A stretch of 64,000 nt of DNA, from positions 43,005,114 through 43,069,113 of the forward strand of contig NC_068939.1 of the NCBI RefSeq assembly GCF_016801865.2, read 5' to 3'. This document shows positions 35,920-48,300 of this stretch, one piece after another (position 1 is the first letter of the stretch; each line of letters opens with the position of its first letter). A model generated the notes under the pieces. That model worked only from the letters and a program-made list of their open reading frames with translations. It was not told where the DNA came from and searched no databases. The translations under genes were made by a program, and so were the position numbers. The stretch is from Culex pipiens pallens (Eukaryota; Arthropoda; Insecta; Diptera; Culicidae).

Positions 35920-38396
35920 TAGGGCTAGTGATTTTTCACTGCAAAAAAAATGAAATAACGCGGCATGCCAATTTCCAAACAATGGAATTTCACGGCAATT
36001 TCGCGGTTCTCTTAAACATGCTTAAAATTACCACAAAAATGTCTCATTTAGGAATAAGTGTGTAGGAAAGTTACTGAAAAATAAGCAGTTTTTTTAATAT
36101 ACAAAATATAACATAAAAAATATGAGGTCTATTTTGTGAAACTGTGAAAGATTTACGATTCAGCCGGTTTTTCTGAGATTTTAAAAATTTAATTTGATAA
36201 AATGTCTTCAAATAAAGCACATTCTTAGCGAAGAATTCATCAAAGTAGTATGAGTAAAATAAGAGATATATTTTTTGGCTATAGTGGATTTAAGCAAAAA
36301 GGAAAATTTAACCATTTCAAAAAAGTTAAGGAAAAATTCCACTGAATATTCTTTAAAATTAGACAACATTGCACACTGCTTAACAAATATTCTTACACGT
36401 ATTGTTTTCAAATAAAATTTATTTAAAAAAAAAATAATATATGACCAACATAAAACAAATCATACTTTCCATAAGTTTATGCAATTTTGCATCGTTATTG
36501 AGCAATCCCAGCACAAATCAGGAATTTTTCTGGTACTTTTGTACCCGACCCTCTCCGGTTTCAATGAAACTTTGAAGACATGTTATCCTAGGCCTATATA
36601 AGCCATTTTTGTGTATATGGAGCCAATAGTACTCGAAAATAACATTTGAGAAGGGCGTAAGGTATTTAAATATTTTTGTATTTTGTTATTTAAAAATTAC
36701 TGTATCTCGAAGCCGTTGCGTCGTATCAAAAAGTGGTCAAATACAAACTTGTAGGAAATTGGACGGGCTTTTTTTAAAAAATACACTGAAACAAAAATAC
36801 ACGCCACATCTATGAGATTTTTTGACTTTTAAGTCTAAAACTTAAATTTAAAGGTGATGTCACGATTTTTTTTCGTTCAAAATTTTTTAGGAAATAGCCT
36901 AAAATATAACCAAAAGACTGACGAAAAATGCAGGATGGTATGTCTCTCCTAAAAAATACAAAAATCATTTACTAAAACTGTTTTTTTGAAAAGTGGTCTA
37001 AACGTCAACATTTTTGAAAACCGGTAGTGGGAATCGATTCTCCAGACAATTTTACATAAAAATCTCCACATTAACCATTGTCCTATGTCCAATCCTTGGG
37101 AAGATACAGCGGTTTTAAAAATGAAAATTTTGAAAAAACGGGTTTTTGTGGTTTTTGGCAATTTCTATATGACAGACTTGGTTTTTCATTCTCGTAAATA
37201 TTTTTATCGAAAATCTCGTCTAATTTCCCATAAGTTTGCGTTTGACAGCATTTCAATTGGATGTAAAGGCTTACAGATATAAGCTTAATTACAATGCTTA
37301 TAACTGAAAATAGAATATTTTTTTCAGTGTGGTAGAAACCAGGATAGTAAATTTGATTACGTAAATATAAAAACTACATGAATCAAAAAGCTGTCACAAG
37401 CAAACTTATGGGAAATTGGACGAGATTTCCGGTAAAAATATTTACGAGACTGAAAAACCAAATCTGTCATTTATAAATTGCCAAAAACCACCAAAAAAAA
37501 CCGTTTTTCAACATTTCCATTTTTAAAACCGCTGTATCTTCCCAATGATTAGACATAGGACAATGGTCAATGTGGAAACTTTTATATAAAATTGTCTGGA
37601 GAATTGATTCCCACTACCGTTGACGTTTAGACCACTTTTCAAAAAAACAGTTTTAGTAAATGATTTTGTTATTTTGTTAGGAGAGACATACCATCCTGCA
37701 TTTTTCGTCAGTCTTTTGATTATGTTTTAGGCTATTTCCTCAAAAATTTTGAACGAAAAAAAATCGTGACATCACCTTTAAATTTAAGTTTTAGACTTAA
37801 AAGTCAAAAAATCTCATAGATGTGGCGTGTATTTTTGTTTCAGTGTATTTTTTTCAGAAAGCCCGTCCAATTTCCTAAAAGTTTGTCTTTGACCACTTTT
37901 TGATACGATGCAACGGCTTCGAGATACAGTAATTTTTAAATTGCAAAATACAAAAATATTTAAATACCTTACGCCCTTCTCAAATGTTATTTTGGAGTAC
38001 TATTGGCTCCACATATACAAAAATGGCCTAGTATAACATGTCTACAAAGTTTCAATCAGAAAAATTCCTGATTTGAGCTGGAATTGCTCTATTATATTAA
38101 ATTAAAAGTTTTTTTCCGTGGAAATTTTTATTATATTATCTGTACTTCTTAAAAAACTGTAATTAAGCAAAAAATAATGAAGAACTTCTTGAAAAAAGGG
38201 TACCAAAATTCCTTTTTTGTAACTCGAGGATTGTATGAATTAAAACATCAATGTTTAAGTGCACTGAGGAGCAATTTTTCAATATATTTTTTAGTTTCGT
38301 GGCACAATACCGCAAGTATTTACCAAAATTCACGGCTAAGGGCAAATTTCACAGATTACGCGGTTTCTGCGAAATCGCGAAAAATCACTACCCCTA
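35920..38396. mobile_element. Non-autonomous hAT element, 2477 bp, with perfect 8 bp target duplication
   Basis: The ends TAGGGCTAGTGATTTTTC and, inverted, TAGGGGTAGTGATTTTTCGC are flanked by identical ACTATAAT (35912-35919, 38397-38404). No transposase frame is seen. Most of the interior is the fold-back at 36499-38091. Confidence 0.85.
36499..38091. repeat. Long fold-back nested in a hAT element, about 800 bp arms
   Basis: The left arm from GAGCAATCCCAGC is mirrored by the right arm ending GGAATTGCTC, with the axis near 37314. AGAAGGGCGTAA at 36649 and its complement at 37969-37980 illustrate the symmetry. No coding content; frames inside are arm translations. Confidence 0.85.
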
Positions 38397-38404
38397 ACTA
38401 TAAT

Positions 38405-40930
38405 CCATTTTGGAACAATTATTTTTAACGGTGAACATCACCCACAGCTTTTGCACAAAGATTTTTGTTACAAACATGTTATTGTCTTCAAAAATACGAG
38501 TACAATCGAAATATTATTTTATTAATCCCCTATAGTACTGTCCACAGTATTTTCAATTAAAAAAATTGAATAAATCGAAACTAATATATTTCTGTACTCG
38601 CCATTCTGGAAATGCTATGAAACTTTTTTGTAAGCAGTAATTCAGCTGTCCTATAATAAATATAAGTTCTTTTTCGAGCTCGTCAATTAAAAATATCTTG
38701 TAGATTTACTAAATGATCAAATTTAAAAAATAATGCCAAGTATAAAAAAAAATTGTCATAAGAAAACGAAGGAAAAAATCCCCATTTTGTTCTGTTAATC
38801 ATCTTTTAAGTTTTGAAACATTTTTGAAGAAGAGGGTAAAAAATCATCAAATGTTTTTATGGTATTATACATTTTTAATCGAGAAACTGCCAAGTAAAAT
38901 TTTTTAACGTTAAAAGGTAGTGCTATCCATGCTGATATTAAGCTAGTTTCCGGATTAAAACCTGCAATTACTTGAGACGTTAGCGTTCTACAGTCGGATC
39001 TTCAAAACCAAAACCTTCACCCTGGAGTTTGTACAAAATCCCACCACCCACCAGCCAGAACAGGATGTGCCCCGCGCACTAAGGTCAAATCGAACATTAC
39101 GGCGTCTACCCGAGAGCGATTGAATAAATTAAGCACATCATCTAACGCTTCTAGTCGGGTTTGTCATAAAATCCCATGACAAGACAACTTTGGTCCTCAC
39201 TGTACCGAGAGTGACATAATCGACAGCAGTTAGTACTGAGGCTGAGGAAACCGCTTCTAAGAGGAGGCAGGAGAGACGCGTTACGCATCAAGGTGTTGTT
39301 CAGGAGCAAATCGAAGAATGATTGTGAAATATCAAGCGGCCGAGACGACAAATTGAGATGACGGATGGTGCGGTAATCTTTTTGTATGAGTCAATAGAAT
39401 CATGGCGAATGGTTTGAGTTTGCTTTGCTCGCTGTTTGCATAAATTATGCAGTTTTATTTGGTTGAGACATCAGCCAGCGGTGACAACGGCCAAGCCAGG
39501 TAGTTGAGCGCCAAGGAATGCTCAGGGTCGAATCAGGATGAATCGGTGACAAAATCGGGTTGTATGCAAATGTTTGCTGACAGCGCAGATTGGGTAGTTT
39601 TTTTTTAGGTGAGGATTCATCGTTTGATGTTAACCGAAGCTTAAAATTTATTCAAAACTCAGTCAAACCCATGATTATAATATTTTTGTGATGACAGATT
39701 GCACAGAACAGTATGCAAATTTATGCGTCCATAATGACGTCAAATTTTGCAGATATATTTGAATTTCAGATTTCCCACTAATATTACCCACAGCAAAAAA
39801 ATAGAAGCCAGAAAGGAAGGATTAGCCTAATCATATCCAGCTGGTTAACCTTTTGGCAAGAGCTACTAACTCAATTTAAAAGCAATAAGATTTTCATTTG
39901 TTAGCAGCCAACCTATAAATCAGCCATAAATAAAATGCTCAATCATTTTTGTTGTTTTCAAAGTCGGTTGGAAATAAAAACTATATTTTTTGGAAATTTT
40001 AGATAAATTTGTAATGTGTGCTCATTATTAGTAAAACAAATTGTGTATAAATTTGCATCAATTATCCACCAAATCGGATTTGACATTCACCCTTTTTTCG
40101 GTTCTCATCGACCCACATTACATCATCCCACCAAACCACGTGAAAGACGTAACATTTCCAAAGCTCCTTTTTTTTGCTTAAACCACGCGCAGCTACCGCC
40201 CCCTTAAGGCGTAAACTACACTAAGCACTTTTTTCCTACCTCCCTCTCTCTACTATACTCTTCAGAACAAGTCCCGCTTGTCTGATCTGCGACGACGTTG
40301 AACTTTTTCACTCTCCGTTTCATTGACTGCCAGCCGCTCTTCTTCTTCTTATTTTTTTCACCACTTCATCAATCACTCAATTGCTCAATCATCATCGAAC
40401 GAGCCGCGGGCGATAATTGAAAAACAATCCACCAGAAAACAATAAAAATTAAGCGCATAAAATTGTACAAACGCCTACACACCGGCCTAAAGTCAGAGAC
40501 CTTTTTTGTTGTTGTTGTTTTAAATGCTTGCTTTTTTGTCTAGATGAGGCATTTTGCACCTAGTCGAAAGGTGAAGAAGAACAACTCATTCACGGTTCGC
40601 ACACCGGTAATCGGTGACTATGTCGTCGTCGTCGTCGAACAAGGAGATATTGTTGATCATTATGGCTCGCGGCCGTAACGAACTGGGCGAGTAGCGTTAA
40701 ATATTGTCCGGAGATCGTGGGATTTTTTTTATTTACGAGTGAGTAGGACAACATTGTTGACCTACCTTGTGGGTTTGGTCTTTTTGAATGTCTTCATTTC
40801 ACTTCAGGAGCAATTTCTGGTAGTCTGTCATTAATTTAAGGGGTTACATACATGTAGAAAATCACAAAATTTCATATTACAGAAAATTTATTGAAACCAC
40901 CAAAAAGATGATTTTCAATGACTCCTGGAA
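38405..40930. other. Intron interior with two single-copy islands
   Basis: 38405-38990 and 39620-40050 are AT-rich. 38990-39600 and 40060-40850 are GC-richer, single-copy and lack any supported exon; the second contains CGTCGT runs near 40623. They are candidate regulatory islands only. Confidence 0.35.
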
Positions 40931-40969
40931 GTTTTATGAAAATATTATATGATTAAATTGAGTTGGAGA

Positions 40970-41345
40970 CGATTTGACCTCAACATTTTGCCGTGCGCAA
41001 AGCGGATTGCTAAACTTTCTGAGTGATTTTCTCGAAACATCGAGTTGATTTACGGGTGCCACGATATCTCTAGATGGGATGGACCAAACTGGCTGAAATT
41101 TGAGGTGAAGACTTGCAAGACATATCCCGTGTGCATGACGAAGCCCGATTTTGTAATTTTGCTTTAAAAAAAATACAAAAATCAAAAACTGACGTAAAAA
41201 ATCGTGAAAAACACAAACATATTTTTATCTTTTTTTTTAAGTTTTTTGAAAATCGACCTTCGTCATGCACACATGACCGGTTTAAAGAGTCTTCACCAAA
41301 ATTTTGAGCCGATTTGGTCAAGGCAGTGTTAAAATATCGTGGAAC
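40970..41345. repeat. Fold-back repeat, second copy
   Basis: This matches 24424-24702 plus 25504-25630 in reverse without interruption. Its own arms pair around CGTGTGCATGACGAAG and CTTCGTCATGCACAC. It shows the empty target of the LINE-derived insertion at 24703. Confidence 0.7.
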
Positions 41346-41390
41346 CCGTTTTTTGAAACTACTAACTTCAAATAGCTATACAGTCATGCC

Positions 41391-43289
41391 TCGGTTTAGC
41401 ACCGCATATGGGGGATGCAAAACCGAGGCGTGCATAACCGAGGCACAGAGCTTATGGGATTTTGGCTGTATGGGAGACATTGGCTTTAATCGTACGAAAA
41501 ATCATGCAAACATCAAAAAATTATAGTGTTTTGAAATCGGGATGATGTCAGCTATCCATTAACATTATTATTGCATGAAAATTTTCACAAAAATACGTAT
41601 TTTTCCTGTATTTCAAAAATGCATTTTTTTTTTCTCTCAAGAAACCAAAAATATTTTGTTATTGCAATATGGGTATCAAATGATCAGTTTTTTTCATACA
41701 TTTTGGATGTAATAACAACATTTTTAGAAAAAAAACTCAAAATTTTCACAAAACTACGTCTTTTTGAAAAAAAAAAATCCAAATTTAAATTTTTACAATA
41801 TGGGTATCAAACGATCGGGATTTTTTCATACACTTCGAATGTAATAACAATATTTTTTGAAAATACTCCAAATTTTCACAAAACTTCGTATTTCCGAAAA
41901 AATACTCAAAATTTCCGTTTTTACCGTTTTTGTAATGTTTGCTCTTTATAAGTAAAACATATTGTGTATAAATCATTTGGGTATCAAATGATCAGTTTTT
42001 TTTCATACATTTTGGATGTAATAAAAACATTTTTAGAAAAAAAACTCAAAATTTTCACAAAACTACGTCTTTTTGAAAAAAAAATCCAAATTTAAATTTT
42101 TACAATATGGGTATCAAACGATCGGGATTTTTTCATACATTTCGAATGTAATAACAATATTTTTTGAAAATACTCCAAATTTTCACAAAACTACGTATTT
42201 CCGAAAAAATACTCAAAATTTCCGTTTTTACAATGTTGTATCAAACGATCGGAATTTTTTCATACATTTCGAATGTAATCACAAAATTTTTAGAAAATAT
42301 TCCAAATTTTCACAAAACTACATATTTTCTAAAAAAAATACACAAAATTTCCGTTTTCACGATGTGGGTGTCGAACGATCGGGATTTTTTTCATATATTT
42401 CGAATGTAATAACAATATTTTTTGAAAATACTCAAAATTTTCACAAAACTACGTATTTTCGAAAAAAAATACTAAAAATTTCCGTTTTTACAATGTGGGT
42501 ATCAAACGATCGGGATTTTTTCATACATTTCGAAAGTTTTAAAAAAAATGAAAATACTCAAAATTTTCACAAAACTACGTATTTTTGAAAAAAAAAATTT
42601 GATTATTTGATACCCATATTGTAAAAACTGAAATTTTGAAAAGTTTTACAAAAATACGTAGTTTTGTGAAAAATTAGAGTATTTTCTAAAAATGTTGTTA
42701 TTACATTCGAAACGTATGAAAAAAATCCCGATCTTTTAATACCCATATTGTAAAAATTGAAATTTTGAATATTTTTTTCGAAGATACGTAGTTTTGTGAA
42801 AAATTAGCGTATTTTCTAAAAATATTGTTATTACATTCGAAACGTATGAAAAAATCCCGATCGTTTAATACCCATATTGTAAAAACGGAAATTTTGAGTA
42901 TTTTATTCGAAAATACGTAGTTTTGTGAAAATTTGGAGTATTTTCTAAAAATTCATTATATCCGAAATGTATGAAAAAACCTGATCATTTGATACCCATA
43001 TTCCAATAACAATATATTTTTGGATTCTTTAGAGAAAAAAAATGCATTTTCAAAATACAGGAAAAATACGTATTTTTGTGAAAATTTTCATGAAATAATA
43101 ATTTTAATGGATAACTGACATCATCCCGATTCCAAAACACTATATTTTTTGATGTTTGCATGATTTTTCATACGATTAAAGCCAATGTCTCCCATATAGC
43201 CAAAAACCCATAAGCTCTGTGCTTCTGTGCACTGGGCCATGCTTAACCGAGGCAGCTAAACCGAGGCGTGCAAAACCGAGGCATGACTG
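41391..43289. mobile_element. Pogo/Tigger-like palindromic element carrying an inverted minisatellite
   Basis: The ends CAGTCATGCCTCGGTTTAGC and, inverted, CAGTCATGCCTCGGTTTTGC are flanked by TA (41389-41390, 43290-43291). Between them lie about seven direct units of roughly 130 bp (anchor GGGTATCAAA near 41671, 41802, 41979, 42109 and so on). Reversed units follow from about 42600 to 43010. The 171-residue frame at 42073-42588 is a translation of these repeats. Confidence 0.8.
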
Positions 43290-44169
43290 TATCTCGGCCA
43301 TGATACAACCAAATCTCTTCAAATTTGCTTTGATAATAGATGAAAATTTATATTTAATGCCCTGAAAACCGATTTTCACATTCAAAAATATTGATATTGT
43401 AATAGTTTTTGTCGATTGCAAATAATTACCGAATATCAGTGGGTTTAAAAAAACCTTCAGACTTTATTGGTCGTTTCAAGCTTTTTTTAATGCAAAATTT
43501 CTTGAACAAAACAATATATAAAAAAAATTTGCACTTTAAAATTTAATGAAATATTGTAAAATGATTTTAAACACTAACAAAATTTAAAAAGTGTAGTAAA
43601 ATAAATATTGAATAGTTTCCAATTCGTTATTCTTCAAATTTCTTTAATCTATTGAAGTTCATAAAACCATTTTCAATATTTTTTTTAAATTATTTGCAGC
43701 GATCTTTATTTTCAGTATGATTGATTTGCGTTTTGAACTTTTTTTTCGAACTAAACTTAATTACTGAAAAGTGGTTTTACTCACCTAATAAAACAAAATT
43801 TAATGTAGTTTCTAAAAAATAACCACTTCAATTCAAGTTTTTTCATATATTTCACATTTTTACGAAATGGATAATTTTGTTTTCTTGCCCCATTTTGCAG
43901 TTTAATATTGATTCTGAAATCAACAATATAGTAAAAATAAGAATTAAATTAAAAAATAAAGAATATTTGAATTTGAAACAAAAAAATTTCATAAAAATTC
44001 AAAGGCAAAATAATACTGCAACATTTTATTTCAAAAGCAAAAAAAATCAGCTAAATGCTCCTAATTAAATTTTTGTTATAATATATATTTATTCCAAAGC
44101 TTATTATTTTCAAATAAACACTCAATTTATTAATTGAATGTTGCATGAACAGCCTAAAGGGCCGATCAT

Positions 44170-44232
44170 AGAACAATGTTGAAAGCCGTCGCGGGCCAGA
44201 TGAATTGGCTTCACGGACGTTGGACAGGCCTG
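44170..44232 (-). mobile_element. Truncated hAT end
   Basis: On the minus strand it begins CAGGCCTGTCCAACGTCC at 44232 and continues with GGCCCGCGACGGC, the same end as the element at 34470. The opposite terminus was not found. 43292-44170 is otherwise AT-rich without a gene. Confidence 0.55.
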
Positions 44233-44269
44233 ATCTATATTTATCAACTACAGAACAATGATTCTCAAA

Positions 44270-45366
44270 AAATCGCTTAATTTTCAAAACGTTCGATCAT
44301 CATTCGTATAGGCAAGCCCATCACGGTTCACTGAAACTATCAGCAAACACAAGCAGTTCCTTGCCGCCTCTAACTGAAATGACCTTTTAGAGTAGCTACA
44401 CTTATTCAAGACATATTTTTAATAGACTGACCCAAAATAGGCTCATGTGATACCCCATTGATCTTCAAAGAAATGTTTAAATTCGAAACTTAAGCAAAAA
44501 TCCCAAATTTGGCTCACTAACCCTAATCCACACATGGCGAAAAATTACCCTACTCGTGAATGACCATATCGATTCTGCGGAAAGCGAAAACGATCAAACA
44601 AAATTAGCAATCAAGCCTCGCTGCGGTGGGCAGCAGCCGGTGTCGATGACGCGTCCCTTCTGCTGACCGATCAGGGTAAAGATTGTTGAGACTGCATTTG
44701 CATTAAAAATTTAAATGAGCTGTTTGTTTGGTCAAGGTCAGCGATTCGCCGCGGCTTATCGATTTGGACAAGATGCCTAATCGCCGACCAGCACCAGCTG
44801 GGTGTGTTTTGATAAATTTTATGTTAATTTTTGGGAATTTGCCTAACCCGTTTATTTATGGGTGATGTTCTCGTGAAGATTGTGTCATTTTTGGTAAATT
44901 TATTTTAAGCTTATGCGAACTGGATTCGACGCAACCGGTTAGATCCAGATGAATGGCCCATTAACGACCGTTTGAATTGCGCGCAAACAACACAAGAATC
45001 GTTTGATAGCCACAAACAAGACCAATTACAATCACCAGCGTAGACTGCTGCAACTCATCCCATGATCTGCGAAACACGCGCAAATCTACGAAGAGAGGAA
45101 GTTTCCGCTGCCGGTCGCGTGTACGTGTACAGCAAGCAATGTTTTGTTTTGCTTCCAATTCTTCGCACGTTCACACGTGGTTTTCAGCAACCGATCAACG
45201 CCACCGCCGCCAAACAATTGAATCGTGAAACAAGTGCACATAAATCAATCAGAGATTGCGTCGTCGTAGACCCCGGTTGACGGCTCCGACTGTTACCACA
45301 ATCTGACCATCGAACCACCTAATGACCACAACCTTCCTCTTCTTCGATACCTTCCTTTTTCCACAG
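44270..45366. promoter_or_regulatory. Single-copy region directly upstream of the large module exon
   Basis: It is GC-richer and free of recognised repeats. TCAAGGTCA at 44732-44740 fits the FTZ-F1 consensus (YCAAGGYCR). The last 50 bases look like an intron 3' end: a branch-point-like CTAATGA (about 45319), a pyrimidine tract, and CACAG at 45362-45366. An alternative reading is a proximal promoter with an initiator-like TCAG at 45249. The ATG at 45322 falls in the branch-point motif. Confidence 0.4.
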
Positions 45367-48300
45367 CGACTGCTAGTGCTTTGCCTAGCGCTAGCAACGT
45401 CCGGCTATGCGGAGATAACGACGCACCTTGGACCGGACGGGTACGAATACCCAAGGCCGAACATCCCGTTCCCACCACCCGAGAAACCATCACCCCCAGG
45501 AAGCACTCCACGACCATGTCCTTTCGGTGGAGTTCCGCCGTACTGCTGTACCAACGGAGGCTCGGGGCCAAACTGTGCCCTGCCGTCTCCACCAACTCCG
45601 GGACCAACAACTCCGAGACCTTGTCCGTTTGGAGGAGTCCCTCCGTACTGTTGTACTAACGGAGGCTCGGGGCCAAACTGTGCTGTCCCGACTACCCCTG
45701 CAGGATGTCCTTACGGGGGAGTTCCTCCGTACTGCTGTACGAACGGTGGACAAGGACCCAACTGTGTAGTGTCAATTCCTTCTACACCTGCACCAACAAC
45801 ACCACGACCCTGTCCGTATGGTGGAGTTCCGCCGTATTGTTGTACTAACGGAGGACAAGGTCCAAACTGCGAGGTTCCTACCAGGCCAACTCCTGGACCG
45901 ACTACTCCGGCAGGATGTCCTAACGGAGGAGTACCACCCTATTGCTGCACCAATGGAGGTTCCGGTCCGAATTGCATCGTCCCCACTAGACCAACTCCAG
46001 GACCAACCACTCCCCGGCCCTGCCCGTTCGGTGGAATCCCTCCGTACTGCTGTACCAATGGTGGACAAGGACCAAATTGCGTTGTAGCTACAACTCCAAC
46101 TCCCACGACACCAAGACCCTGCCCGTACGGTGGAGTTCCTCCGTACTGTTGTACCAATGGTGGACAAGGACCGAATTGTGTTGTTCCGACTAGGCCTCCT
46201 CCATCTACGCCAAGGCCTTGCCCGGCTGGCGGTAAGTAAAAATATCCTCCGCATTCTTTCACAACTTCTGATAAAACCGATATTTTCAGGTGTTCCACCC
46301 TATTGCTGCACTAATGGAGGTCAAGGACCAAACTGCGTAGTTCCACCTCCTCCAGTCCCACCACCAACGCGACCTCCGCCACCACCTCCATCCGGTAACG
46401 ACAACGAATACTTACCGCCATGCACTAACGGCGGCCAAGGACCTGACTGTGTACTACCAATCACACCACCACCCAATCGACCACCAACTCGACCTCCAGC
46501 GTGTCCATCAGGTGGAGTTCCTCCTTACTGCTGTACCAACGGCGGATCCGGACCGAATTGTGTAGTCCCAACGAGACCAACTCCAGGACCTACGACTCCA
46601 GCTGGATGTCCATATGGAGGAGTGCCTCCATATTGTTGTACGAACGGAGGAACTGGACCGAATTGCATTGTTCCAACCAGACCAACTCCAGGACCGACGA
46701 CCCCGGCGCCTTGCCCGTATGGAGGCGTTCCTCCATATTGCTGTACCAACGGCGGATCCGGACCGAACTGTGTTGTTCCAACGAGACCTACTCCGGGACC
46801 AACTACTCCAGCTGGATGCCCTTACGGAGGAGTTCCTCCATATTGTTGTACAAACGGAGGAACTGGACCGAATTGTATTGTTCCGACAAGACCAACTCCA
46901 GGACCTACAACTCCCGCTCCTTGTCCATTCGGAGGAGTCCCACCGTACTGTTGTACCAATGGAGGATCCGGACCAAACTGTGTAGTTCCAACGAGACCTA
47001 CCCCTGGACCAACGACTCCTGCTGGATGTCCCAACGGAGGAGTTCCTCCCTACTGCTGTACAAACGGAGGATCAGGTCCTAACTGTATCGTCCCTACTAG
47101 ACCAACTCCCGGACCAACCACTCCTCGGCCATGTCCCTTCGGAGGAGTTGCACCTTACTGTTGTACGAACGGAGGATCAGGTCCAAATTGCATTGTGCCA
47201 TCTCGACCAACTCCTGGACCAACAACGCCAAGACCAACTCAAAACAACGAATATTTGCCACCTCCAACCAAACCATCACAGGGTTGCCCCAATGGAGGAG
47301 TTCCACCGTATTGCTGTACCAATGGAGGATCCGGGCCAAACTGCGCAGTTCCAACGCAACCTCCACGACCAACTACTCCTTCCGGTTGTCCCAATGGAGG
47401 AGTCCCGCCCTACTGCTGCACTAATGGTGGACAAGGTCCCAATTGCCAGGTTCCAACACAACCTCCAAGGCCAACCACTCCGCAGTGTCCGTACGGTGGA
47501 GTTCCACCCTATTGCTGCACAAACGGAGGTCAAGGACCAAATTGCATTGTTCCGACGCAGCCACCACGACCAACCACACCTGCCGGATGTCCGAATGGAG
47601 GAGTCCCTCCGTACTGTTGTACTAACGGAGGTCAAGGTCCAAATTGTATAGTTCCAACACAACCACCTCGTCCTACCACGCCCTCGTGTCCTTATGGAGG
47701 AGTTCCACCTTATTGCTGCACGAATGGAGGTCAAGGACCTAACTGTATCGTTCCAACGCAACCGCCAAGACCAACCACTCCTGCCGGATGTCCAAATGGT
47801 GGAGTTCCTCCTTACTGCTGCACCAATGGTGGACAAGGACCAAACTGCGTTGTTCCGACACAACCACCACGACCAACAACTCCAACCTGTCCCTACGGAG
47901 GTGTCCCTCCCTATTGCTGTACTAACGGAGGTCAAGGTCCCAACTGCATAGTCCCAACACAACCGCCACGACCGACGACCCCTGCTGGATGTCCGAATGG
48001 AGGAGTCCCGCCGTATTGTTGTACTAACGGAGGTCAAGGTCCTAACTGCATTGTACCGACACAGCCGCCAAGACCCACTACTCCACAGTGCCCGTATGGT
48101 GGAGTGCCGCCATATTGCTGCACAAACGGAGGACAAGGACCCAACTGTATTGTTCCATCGAGACCAACCCAGCCACCAACGAAGCCAACTTCCGAAAACG
48201 AATATCTGCCACCGTGCACAAACGGTGGATTCGGTAAGATCTATCTTTGAGATTGTTAAGTTTATACTGATAACTTTTTGTTAATCTAGGTCCCAACTGC

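Noticed and set aside
42073..42588. 171-residue repetitive protein
   Set aside because: Translation of the ~130 bp minisatellite; the repeat period and frame are not maintained across the array.
45322..45366. ATG at 45322 as the true start of the large gene
   Set aside because: Not fully excluded, but it sits in a branch-point-like CTAATGA followed by a pyrimidine tract and CAG. The upstream peptide is atypical, and the paralogue has its start codon in a separate exon.
46130..46289. Translation of the frame through 46130-46289 as part of the protein
   Set aside because: It reads through intron 1 (46232-46289) in another frame; GTAAGT...TTTCAG restores the module frame exactly.
47276..48136. 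Long minus-strand frame of 286 residues, and similar ones at 48286-49077 and 45772-46254
   Set aside because: They lie antisense to the large module gene. The repeated codons happen to contain no reverse stops, and the translations are biased Ser/Arg/Trp repeats without a signal peptide.
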